Origin: CAIKLP01 sp039798705
GTDB lineage: Bacteria > Bacteroidota > Bacteroidia > Sphingobacteriales > Sphingobacteriaceae
Assembly: GCA_039798705.1 (NCBI GenBank)
Contig: JBDKFN010000041.1
Coordinates: 1-16,077, forward strand
DNA: 16,077 nt
Direction: 5' to 3'
A program made the translations under genes and the position numbers. Below, piece by piece: positions 1-6,734 of the stretch (the first letter of the stretch is position 1; every line of letters starts with the position of its first letter). The notes below the pieces were generated by a model. It searched no databases, was not told where the DNA came from, and saw only the letters and a list, made by a program, of their open reading frames with translations.

Positions 1-81
1 AAAAACAATAAAAAATTCTAGGAAAAACATTTGTATCCAAACCCTTCAAACTCTTTGTTTTAATTACGTTGGGGATAATAC

Positions 82-117
82 ATGATATAAATCATATTCA
101 AAGATGATATATATCAT
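82..117. promoter_or_regulatory. Tandem Fnr/Crp-like palindromic operators
   Basis: Two copies of the pattern ATGAT-N4-ATCAT lie at 82-95 (centre ATAA) and 104-117 (centre ATAT, a perfect 14-bp palindrome). Their centres, 88.5 and 110.5, are 22 bp apart, about two helical turns, so two dimers would sit on the same DNA face. The half-site and spacing match the known Fnr-family consensus TTGAT-N4-ATCAA except for the outermost base. I infer binding by a Crp/Fnr-family activator that senses oxygen, nitric oxide or redox state and controls the electron-transfer genes starting at 201. The identity of the regulator is unknown. Confidence 0.6.
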
Positions 118-139
118 AACATCCGATTTGTTACCCTTG

Positions 140-147
140 TAGATTTA
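140..147 (+). promoter_or_regulatory. Possible -7 element of the electron-transfer cluster
   Basis: TAGATTTA matches the Bacteroidota -7 consensus TAnnTTTG at 7 of 8 positions counting the two free bases. If transcription starts near 152, the proximal palindrome (centre 110.5) would lie near -41.5 and the distal one near -63.5, the geometry of class II Fnr/Crp activation. No good -33 TTTG is found at the right distance, as is common for activator-dependent promoters. The start site is inferred. Confidence 0.35.
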
Positions 148-200
148 TACTCGTTAAAGAAATCAATTCTTTATCCATTAAATCAATAATTCAAAACAAT

Positions 201-1529
201 ATGAAAACAATGTCTCTAAAAGCAATAGCAGGGTCCTTGATAGGTGCTTCTGCTCTATTAATGACTGGTTGTGTTAAGGAAAACCAAATGTTGGATGTTC
301 CTACTGTAAATCAATCGACAGAATTAATTTCAATGAAAACTACTACGCAACCAGTTATTGATGGCGTAATAGACCCAATTTGGGAAAATGCATCTAAGTT
401 AACTACCACAACTCAAGTTCCTGATCCTGGAAATGGCTTGTTTTATGGTTATATCGGAAACCAATATCCGGTTTCATTAAAATCTATGTACGACGATACT
501 TATATCTACTTCTTAGCTGAATATGCGGATGCTACTAAAAGTGTTCAAGTATCTCCTTGGTACTTTAATCCAAACACCCATTTGTGGGCACAGGAACCAA
601 GTGCTAAAACTTTTGATGCAAATGGTAATATTACAAGAGATGGATGGGGAGAAGACAAGTTAGCCTTCTTATGGAACATCGATCATTCAACTACCAAATT
701 TGCAGCACAAACTTGCTATGCAAGTTGTCACTTATTTTCACCTTATTTAGACCCTACAACTACCCCTGCAACAATGGTTCCTAACCAAAGTGCAAACCAC
801 TATACTAATGGTGCCAATGAAAAAATTGACATGTGGTGGTTGAAAATTGGAAGAGATCCTATTCATGGTCAGTTTTCTGATGAATACCAAGATTGGTCAG
901 GTGGACCCGCAATTACCAGCTTAGTTGGCGGAAAAGGTAATGGTCGCCACCAAGATGATCAAGTGGTGAATGGCGCATCAACAACCTATCCTTTTGGCCC
1001 AACATATTCTGCAAATGTTGGAGGAACTTCAAACAATACTCAAAAATTAAACATCACTGGTAAAACACCTGCTGTTAGTGTAAGTGTACCTAAATACATC
1101 ATCCCTAACAGAAATGATTACTACTATATTTTAGCTGATGAAGTTACTAATGGCGTTGCACAACAAGTAATGGCAGTAGATTCATTCGGTGTATTAACAT
1201 TAAAAGATGGTAGCACTATTGATCCAAATGTTGGAACAGATTTCCAAAGAATTGGTGATGCAGTTTATGGTGGACATGGAGCAAAAATTATTCCTAGTTA
1301 TGTATCTGCACCTTTAACAAATGGCAGAGCAGACATTTCATGTCAAGCAGTATATACAGGAACTAGCTGGATTATTGAGTGGAAAAGATTATTGAAAACA
1401 TCTGATACTAAAAAACAAGATATTGATTTCTCTAGCTTAGAAGATCAACCATTTGGTGTGGCAATTTTCAACAAATCAAATTACCAACATGGTATTAAAC
1501 CAAATCTATTATTGAAGTTTCAAAAATAG
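201..1529 (+). CDS. Haem-binding lipoprotein, ethylbenzene dehydrogenase gamma-like
   Basis: This 442-residue protein has a lipoprotein signal peptide with lipobox MTGC (Cys24), so it should be a lipid-anchored envelope protein. The segment around residues 51-62 (PVIDGVIDPIW) and the later YDDTYIYFLAEYAD and GEDKLAFLW stretches fit the EB_dh / cytochrome c-552-DMSO-reductase-like haem-binding domain, the family of the haem subunits of ethylbenzene and DMS dehydrogenases. A CYASCH motif (Cys172, Cys176, His177) has CX3CH spacing rather than the canonical CXXCH and may attach haem covalently. It is the first gene of the cluster, 47 bp before a cytochrome c gene, behind putative Fnr-like operators. 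ATG at 201 is chosen; an ATG at 210 would also leave a usable signal peptide. Its likely role is periplasmic or surface electron transfer; the donor and acceptor are unknown. Confidence 0.75.
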   Translation: MKTMSLKAIAGSLIGASALLMTGCVKENQMLDVPTVNQSTELISMKTTTQPVIDGVIDPIWENASKLTTTTQVPDPGNGLFYGYIGNQYPVSLKSMYDDTYIYFLAEYADATKSVQVSPWYFNPNTHLWAQEPSAKTFDANGNITRDGWGEDKLAFLWNIDHSTTKFAAQTCYASCHLFSPYLDPTTTPATMVPNQSANHYTNGANEKIDMWWLKIGRDPIHGQFSDEYQDWSGGPAITSLVGGKGNGRHQDDQVVNGASTTYPFGPTYSANVGGTSNNTQKLNITGKTPAVSVSVPKYIIPNRNDYYYILADEVTNGVAQQVMAVDSFGVLTLKDGSTIDPNVGTDFQRIGDAVYGGHGAKIIPSYVSAPLTNGRADISCQAVYTGTSWIIEWKRLLKTSDTKKQDIDFSSLEDQPFGVAIFNKSNYQHGIKPNLLLKFQK

Positions 1530-1576
1530 TCTTGCTATTGAATAGCATCAGTTAAATGATTTAAAAAAATAAAATC

Positions 1577-1981
1577 ATGTCAATAAAAAAATTAACGATA
1601 GTATTAGCGGTTATAGCCGCCCCTATCATAGGCTTACAAAGTTGCTATGAAGTTGCCACAGTAATGCCGGACAACGCAGGTTCGGAAGTGACTGGACCTG
1701 TTAGCTTCTCGAAAGATATTGTACCAATTCTTAATGCAAATTGCAATGTAAGTGGCTGCCATTCATCGGGAGGAGTTAAACCAAATTTATCAGCAGACAA
1801 CGCCTTTGGATCTTTAGAAAATGGAGGTTATTTAGACAAAGGGAATGCTACAAATAGTTCGGTTTACTTATGGTTAACTGGCAAAAAAAGCACTACAATG
1901 CCTCCAAACGGACCTAACAACCCATCCAACATTAATCAATTAATGTTGGCATGGATTAAACAAGGTGCTCAAAACAATTAA
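1577..1981 (+). CDS. Small c-type cytochrome lipoprotein (CX4CH)
   Basis: The 134-residue product begins with a hydrophobic signal peptide ending in LQSC (Cys23), a plausible lipobox. The mature part contains CNVSGCH (Cys56, Cys61, His62), a haem-c-like site with four residues between the cysteines, and a downstream TMPPNG segment whose Met108 is the probable second axial ligand. The segment FSKDIVPILNANC is typical of short cytochrome domains found in Bacteroidota lipoproteins. CX4CH haem sites are known from tetrahaem cytochromes c3, so haem attachment is credible but not proved. It lies between the haem lipoprotein and the outer-membrane barrel gene (11-bp gap), which suggests a monohaem electron carrier at one of the membranes facing the periplasm. 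Confidence 0.75.
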   Translation: MSIKKLTIVLAVIAAPIIGLQSCYEVATVMPDNAGSEVTGPVSFSKDIVPILNANCNVSGCHSSGGVKPNLSADNAFGSLENGGYLDKGNATNSSVYLWLTGKKSTTMPPNGPNNPSNINQLMLAWIKQGAQNN

Positions 1982-1992
1982 ATAAAAAAAAG

Positions 1993-2895
1993 ATGAAAAA
2001 TAGCTCGAAAAAATATGCAAAGTACCTTCAGGTTTTTGTACTAATCTTAGGCCTTGTTTTTATAGGAAATAAATCCTGGGCACAAGATAATACCGAAGTA
2101 AAAGAGACCACGAAGCTTGAACCAATCAAGAAAACTTTTGCAGGCAATTTGATTATAGATAATCAAACTGTAATGGTACCAGTAAAAGGTGTGTTTGAAT
2201 TTGTTATTCAACATCGTTTCGGAGTTGTAAATAATGGCTACAAAGATTTCTTTGGACTTTATGCACCATCGAATATCAGACTAGGATTTAACTATACTCC
2301 TATTAATGATATGCAGTTAGGATTTGGTTTTGCCAAAGAAAGATTGCAATGGGATGTGAATTTAAAATATGCTTTGATCAAACAATCTAAAGTTGGCGGA
2401 AACCCGGTAAGTATTACTTATTATGGAACTGCTGGAATAGATACTAGACCAAAAGCTGGAAATTTTGTTAACAACACTGATCGTATTTCATTTTTCAACC
2501 AGTTAATTTTTGCAAGAAAAATGAGTAAAAAACTTTCATTGCAAATTGCACCAAGTTTAACATGGATGAATAATGTGGAAGGTTATGTTAGTACAGATGG
2601 TAGTATTAAAGCAAAATCGAAAAACGCACATTTTGCAACTGCCTTTAGTGGAAGCTATGCAATAGATGATAACTTCGCAATTATTGCAAATTACGATCAG
2701 CCATTTACACAACATCCAACAAATAATCCTTACCCTAATTTGAGTTTAGGTTTCCAAGTTGGAACTGCTACCCATACTTTCCAAATGTTTGTTGGAAACT
2801 ATCAAAGTATCGTACCTCAATCAAATAATTTTTATAATAAAAATGATTATAGAGACGGTAAGTTTGTAATTGGATTTAACATTACTAAACGATAA
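1993..2895 (+). CDS. Outer-membrane beta-barrel protein, DUF5777-like
   Basis: The 300-residue protein has a signal peptide with probable cleavage after Ala30 (SWA|QD). The mature part is rich in alternating amphipathic strands with many aromatic residues and short turns, and ends with a strand near FVIGFNITKR, as expected of an outer-membrane beta-barrel. The segments FEFVIQHRFGVVNNGYKDF and SNIRLGFNYTPINDMQLGFGF resemble the Bacteroidota family DUF5777, a recollection of family pattern that an HMM search should confirm. It follows two haem lipoprotein genes and precedes a hairpin, so it is probably the last gene of the first transcriptional part. A porin or a scaffold for the haem lipoproteins would fit. 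It contains no haem motif itself. Confidence 0.7.
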   Translation: MKNSSKKYAKYLQVFVLILGLVFIGNKSWAQDNTEVKETTKLEPIKKTFAGNLIIDNQTVMVPVKGVFEFVIQHRFGVVNNGYKDFFGLYAPSNIRLGFNYTPINDMQLGFGFAKERLQWDVNLKYALIKQSKVGGNPVSITYYGTAGIDTRPKAGNFVNNTDRISFFNQLIFARKMSKKLSLQIAPSLTWMNNVEGYVSTDGSIKAKSKNAHFATAFSGSYAIDDNFAIIANYDQPFTQHPTNNPYPNLSLGFQVGTATHTFQMFVGNYQSIVPQSNNFYNKNDYRDGKFVIGFNITKR

Positions 2896-2900
2896 TATTT

Positions 2901-2949
2901 AATGAGCCCGATAAAGCTATAAGCTAGCATTATTGGGCTCATTTTATTT
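2901..2949 (+). terminator. Intra-cluster hairpin, terminator or attenuator
   Basis: AATGAGCCCGATAA at 2901-2914 pairs with TTATTGGGCTCATT at 2930-2943 (14 bp with one G-U), with a 15-nt loop and a T-rich tail TTTATTTA. It sits between the barrel gene and the iron-sulfur gene. It probably ends or reduces transcription from the first three genes; with no obvious promoter before 2963, partial read-through into the next four genes is likely. Confidence 0.75.
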
Positions 2950-2962
2950 AAAGCATAAAACT

Positions 2963-3898
2963 ATGTCGAATAACAAAGAGGATTTAGAAAAAAACCAAGA
3001 CAATGACTCTGGAAGAAGAGAATTCATTAGATTAGGCGTACTTGCAGCAGGACTAACCATTGCAGGCGGAGGATTACAAAAAGTTTTTTCATCAGAGCCA
3101 AGTGTATCTGGTGAAAAAATAAATGTATTAACTCCAGATGGCAAAGTTGTTTCTGTTGACGCATCTCATATGAAAGCAGCAGAAAGCTGTTGCGCTGCTC
3201 CTTCATCAGAAGCAAGACAAGGAATTCCAGGAAAAAAATATGTCATGGTTATTGATCTTTCTCGTTGCAAAGATGCAATGAAATGCCAGAAAGCTTGTCA
3301 AAAACACCACCTTTTACCTTCACAAGACAAATACCTTAAAGTATATAAAATGCAAGATTCGCCAGAAGCGTCTCCTTATTGGATGCCTAAGCCATGCTTG
3401 CATTGCGACAAACCACCGTGCGTAAAAGTTTGCCCTGTGGATGCTACTTTTAAAAGAAGTGATGGCTTGGTGTTAATTGATAATGAAAGATGCATTGGTT
3501 GCCGTTTTTGTATGGCTGCTTGTCCATATTCTACAAGAACATTTAATTGGGATGAACCAATCCAACCTGAAAATTACATGGACATGGAATATTCACCAGA
3601 GTCTAGCACTCCAAGAAAAAAAGGGACTGTGGAAAAATGTGATTTCTGTCCAGATATGTTGAAACAAGGCAAGTTGCCACATTGTGTTTCTGCATGTCCA
3701 AATGGTGTTTATTATTTTGGCGATGCCAATGAAGACACTGTGTGTAATGGCGATGAAACAGTACGTTTCAGACAATTATTAAAAGACAAAGCAGGTTACA
3801 GGTATTTAGAAGGTTTAGGAACAGAACCAAGTGTTTACTATTTACCTGCAGTTAACCGTTTGTTTCCATTTGAAGAAAGAAGTTCTAATCCATCATAG
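2963..3898 (+). CDS. Tat-exported four-cluster Fe-S protein (NrfC/PsrB/DsrO type)
   Basis: The 311-residue protein is an electron-transfer subunit of the DmsB/NrfC/PsrB family. A twin-arginine signal (GRREFIRLG, Arg18-Arg19, then a hydrophobic stretch) predicts folded export to the periplasm. Four cysteine groups are present: Cys102/108/112; Cys145/148/153/157; Cys177/180/183/187; and Cys226/229/241/245. The first group has Ala105 where the CxxCxxCxxxC pattern expects cysteine, so one cluster may be [3Fe-4S] or use another ligand. The start is placed at ATG 2963: the in-frame ATG at 2933 lies inside the hairpin stem and would add residues before the Tat signal. The stop is 2 nt before the NrfD gene, and the two products should form a membrane complex passing electrons between quinone and periplasmic carriers. 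No catalytic molybdenum subunit is nearby. Confidence 0.88.
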   Translation: MSNNKEDLEKNQDNDSGRREFIRLGVLAAGLTIAGGGLQKVFSSEPSVSGEKINVLTPDGKVVSVDASHMKAAESCCAAPSSEARQGIPGKKYVMVIDLSRCKDAMKCQKACQKHHLLPSQDKYLKVYKMQDSPEASPYWMPKPCLHCDKPPCVKVCPVDATFKRSDGLVLIDNERCIGCRFCMAACPYSTRTFNWDEPIQPENYMDMEYSPESSTPRKKGTVEKCDFCPDMLKQGKLPHCVSACPNGVYYFGDANEDTVCNGDETVRFRQLLKDKAGYRYLEGLGTEPSVYYLPAVNRLFPFEERSSNPS

Positions 3899-3900
3899 GT

Positions 3901-5268
3901 ATGAAAGATTTAATTAAACCAGAAAACGAAACCGAAGCAATCCAAATGCTTCATCGTTATAATGAAGATGTTTTACCTCAAAAATTTGGTAAAGCTGGAA
4001 AAACATGGGTTGGTATTTTATTAGTCATTATTGCATTTGGTGTTTATAATTACATACAACAAATTAGATTTGGCTTATCTGTAACAGGTCTAAGCGATAC
4101 TGTTTCTTGGGGTATTTATATATCAAACTTTGTATTTTTCGTTGCAGTAAGTTTAGTTGGTTCATTAATAACAGCTGTGCTTTATTTACTCAATGTAAAA
4201 TGGCGAGCACCACTCACCAGAATTTCAGAAGTAATAGCTGTTTCCGCAATTATGTTTGCTGGACTCATTATCATAGTGGATATGGGCCGTCCAGACAGGG
4301 TGTTAAATATGTTTATGTATGGAAGAATACAATCACCAATTGTGTGGGATGTAATAGTAGTAATGACTTATATGACGATTAGTTTTTTATTGCTTTATTT
4401 TCCATTACTTCCAAGTATTGCATACTGCAGAGATTTCATGAAAAATATTCCAAAATGGCAACATAAGATGTATAGCATTTTATCGCTCGGATGGAAAAAT
4501 AGACCAGCTCAATATAAAGTTGTAGAAAAGGCAATCACTATTTTATCTGTGATGATTATTCCTGTAGCGCTAAGCATTCACACTGTTACCTCTTGGCTTT
4601 TTGCGACCACATACAGACCGGGATGGGATAGTACAAATTTTGGTGCCTACTTTGTTGCTGGAGCTTTTATGGTTGGAGCAGCAGCAGTGATTGCCGCGAT
4701 GTTTTTATTAAGAAAGTTTTATGTAAGATTCGATGAATATTTTACCGATAAACATTTTGATAGAATGGGCAGGTTATTGGTATTGCTTTCTTTTATTTAT
4801 TTATATTTTACAGTTAACGAATATTTTATTCCGGGATATAAAATGAAAGGTGAAGAAGCCGCCCATTTAAGAGAATTGTTTACCGGTATTTACGCACCAA
4901 TGTTTTGGTCTGTTCAAATTCTAGGAATGATTGTGCCTATAATTGTATTACTCTTTAAAAAAGGCAGAAAACCATTTCCGATTTTTATTATGTCTGTTTT
5001 AGTAATTATTGGTGCTTGGTTTAAAAGATATTTGATTGTTATACCTACTATGTTACACCCATTTCTACCACTACAACAAGTTGCAGAATCGGCAAAACAT
5101 TATTCACCAACAATGGCTGAATGGTCTATTACATCAGCATCTTTAGCTGGAGCATTACTATTGATCACACTTTTTGTAAGGTATTTCCCCATCATTTCTA
5201 TTTGGGAATTAGCTGAAGAGAGAGACATTCCACATCATACTATTTACGAGCATTTAAATGACGAATAA
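3901..5268 (+). CDS. nrfD: NrfD/PsrC-type integral membrane quinol subunit
   Basis: The 455-residue protein has about ten hydrophobic helices, roughly at residues 35-53, 69-97, 108-129, 142-170, 204-232, 243-267, 287-310, 325-351, 358-384 and 395-430. The region WRAPLTRISEVIAV...IIIVDMGRPDR in the third helix area is typical of the NrfD/HybB/DsrP/ActC superfamily, whose members bind menaquinol within a helical bundle. Ten helices fit the longer HybB/ActC/DsrP branch rather than eight-helix NrfD. It starts 2 nt after the Fe-S gene and its stop codon overlaps the next start by 1 nt (TAATG), so tight co-translation is expected. It should exchange electrons between the quinone pool and the Fe-S subunit. 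The direction, and whether it moves protons, cannot be told. Confidence 0.88.
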   Translation: MKDLIKPENETEAIQMLHRYNEDVLPQKFGKAGKTWVGILLVIIAFGVYNYIQQIRFGLSVTGLSDTVSWGIYISNFVFFVAVSLVGSLITAVLYLLNVKWRAPLTRISEVIAVSAIMFAGLIIIVDMGRPDRVLNMFMYGRIQSPIVWDVIVVMTYMTISFLLLYFPLLPSIAYCRDFMKNIPKWQHKMYSILSLGWKNRPAQYKVVEKAITILSVMIIPVALSIHTVTSWLFATTYRPGWDSTNFGAYFVAGAFMVGAAAVIAAMFLLRKFYVRFDEYFTDKHFDRMGRLLVLLSFIYLYFTVNEYFIPGYKMKGEEAAHLRELFTGIYAPMFWSVQILGMIVPIIVLLFKKGRKPFPIFIMSVLVIIGAWFKRYLIVIPTMLHPFLPLQQVAESAKHYSPTMAEWSITSASLAGALLLITLFVRYFPIISIWELAEERDIPHHTIYEHLNDE

Positions 5269-6188
5269 TGAAAAAGCTAATTCAAAATTTATCGAGAAAA
5301 ATAACATTAATTGTTGTTATTATTTTAAACGTTGGAATTTGCCAAATTAGTAAGGCTCAAAATTCAATCGAAAAAGAAACAGCTTCTCTAAATCTAAGCT
5401 ATAAAATAAGCAATGGCATAAAGTCAATCAAAGCAATTGTAGAAAGAAAAATTAATGGGAAATTTTTAGGAGTAGAGAACTTAAAATTAAACCTTTATTT
5501 AACTGCTGTAAAACCATACGACGCTTCAAATTCAGAGGGTTTATTAGCAACTATTTCAACCAATGCTGATGGCGAAGCAACCTTCAATTTTAGTCCAGAT
5601 TTTTATAAAAAAACTGCTAAGAAACACGAATTTAATTTTATTGTAAGTGCTATTTCAAATCCATTGTTTGAGGATATTTCATCAGAAATTATTTTAAATG
5701 ATTATGTCATTGATTTAAAAATAGCTGCTGTAGATACGATTTCCAGTGCGACTGCTAAAATTAGTAAATATGAAAATGAAGTTTTAATTCCTGCAGCAGA
5801 AATTGAATTAAAATTAGCGATCAAGAAAACATTTGGATTGTTGCCTTTTGGAGAAGAGGGTGCTGTGACCGATGAAAACGGTGAAGTGATGGCAGATATT
5901 CCTGCCGATGTTCCTGGTAATGCAAATCATAGTATTACAGTTGTTGCAAGATATGTAGATGAAGAAAATGGTGGTGTAATTGAAGTAAGTAAAGATGCAC
6001 CATGGAAAATTCTTCCTATTCCAAATGCAATACCAGAACGTACTTTATGGTCAACAGGTCACAACGCCCCTATTCCTCTAGTAATCGTAACAGTAAGTTT
6101 AATTACTTTGATATGGGGTATCATCATTTACCTTGTTTCATTATTAATTAAAATAAAAAAACTAGGCAATCAAAAAAAATCAAAATAA
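5268..6188 (+). CDS. Membrane-anchored protein with two similar beta domains, unknown function
   Basis: I do not recognise a named family for this 306-residue protein. It begins with a probable signal peptide (cleavage near SKA30|QN), followed by two beta-rich segments, about residues 42-148 and 149-245. Each has a long strand-rich part and then a similar turn: ISTNADGEATFNFSPDF (97-112) and AVTDENGEVMADIPADVPG (199-217). This suggests a duplicated Ig-like or transthyretin-like fold. A membrane helix lies at about 268-294, followed by a lysine-rich cytoplasmic tail, giving a periplasmic body anchored in the inner membrane. The 1-nt overlap with the NrfD gene and the following cytochrome gene suggest an accessory or assembly part of the same quinol complex. 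There is no cysteine pair or haem site in the mature domain. Confidence 0.7.
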   Translation: MKKLIQNLSRKITLIVVIILNVGICQISKAQNSIEKETASLNLSYKISNGIKSIKAIVERKINGKFLGVENLKLNLYLTAVKPYDASNSEGLLATISTNADGEATFNFSPDFYKKTAKKHEFNFIVSAISNPLFEDISSEIILNDYVIDLKIAAVDTISSATAKISKYENEVLIPAAEIELKLAIKKTFGLLPFGEEGAVTDENGEVMADIPADVPGNANHSITVVARYVDEENGGVIEVSKDAPWKILPIPNAIPERTLWSTGHNAPIPLVIVTVSLITLIWGIIIYLVSLLIKIKKLGNQKKSK

Positions 6189-6215
6189 TATAAATTAAAA
6201 ATAAATTAAAATAAT

Positions 6216-6644
6216 ATGAAAACTACATCAAAAAGTAAATTGCTTTCTGCATTATTTATAATGCTATTCTTAAGCTGGGTAAATTTGGCATTTACAGCAA
6301 AGTTGCCAGATGGTGCAAAACCTTGGAATGCACCTGAGTCTGCTAAAAAAACCAAAAATCCACTCAAAGGAGATGCTGCTGCGCTTGCAGATGGAAAAAC
6401 TTTATTTATGAAACATTGCAAATCTTGTCATGGTGTAAAGGGTTTGGGTGATGGACCAAAATCAAAAGAATTAGACACCGATTGCGGTGATTTTAGCGTA
6501 AAAGCTTTTCAATCACAATCAGATGGAGAAATTTTCTATAAAGTAAAAGAAGGCAGAGACGACATGCCATCATTCAAAAAGAAAATTACAGATGAAGATG
6601 AATTATGGAGCATTATCAATTATGTTCGTTCATTAGCTAAATAA
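6216..6644 (+). CDS. Periplasmic monohaem cytochrome c
   Basis: The 142-residue protein carries a signal peptide (hydrophobic residues 8-27, cleavage near FTA|KLP) and a class I cytochrome c domain. CKSCH (Cys68, Cys71, His72) is the canonical haem-attachment motif. GVKGLGDGPKS follows as in small Bacteroidota and Proteobacteria cytochromes, and DDMPSF provides the likely axial Met117. The C-terminal helix DELWSIINYVRSLAK is typical of the fold. It is 27 nt after the membrane protein gene and followed by a strong terminator, so it closes the cluster. It probably accepts electrons from, or gives them to, the Fe-S/NrfD complex. An extra Cys90 is present; its role is unknown. Confidence 0.9.
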   Translation: MKTTSKSKLLSALFIMLFLSWVNLAFTAKLPDGAKPWNAPESAKKTKNPLKGDAAALADGKTLFMKHCKSCHGVKGLGDGPKSKELDTDCGDFSVKAFQSQSDGEIFYKVKEGRDDMPSFKKKITDEDELWSIINYVRSLAK

Positions 6645-6658
6645 TACAATAATTGTTT

Positions 6659-6699
6659 ACGCCCTTGGTTTACGGATATAGTAAATCAAGGGCGTTTTT
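6659..6699 (+). terminator. Rho-independent terminator of the electron-transfer cluster
   Basis: ACGCCCTTGGTTTAC (6659-6673) pairs with GTAAATCAAGGGCGT (6681-6695) over 15 bp with one G-U, a 7-nt loop and five T at 6695-6699. Confidence 0.92.
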
Positions 6700-6701
6700 A
6701 T

Positions 6702-6709
6702 TATATTTG
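6702..6709 (+). promoter_or_regulatory. Predicted -7 promoter element of purT
   Basis: TATATTTG is an exact match to the Bacteroidota -7 consensus TAnnTTTG and lies 25 bp before the purT ATG, directly after the preceding terminator. No clear TTTG -33 element is found at the usual distance, which falls inside the terminator hairpin. Confidence 0.5.
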
Positions 6710-6734
6710 GTTCCATCAATATCTTAAAAAATAA

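Noticed and set aside
1534..1546. Short inverted repeat GCTATT-G-AATAGC after the first gene
   Set aside because: The loop would be one base and no T run follows, so it is unlikely to work as a terminator.
2933..2962. Ten-residue N-terminal extension of the Fe-S protein
   Set aside because: The ATG is inside the hairpin stem and the extension would precede a complete Tat signal that already starts well at 2963.
2963..5268. Polysulfide, tetrathionate or nitrite reductase operon
   Set aside because: The Fe-S and NrfD subunits are shared by many such systems, but no catalytic gene or other specific marker is present.
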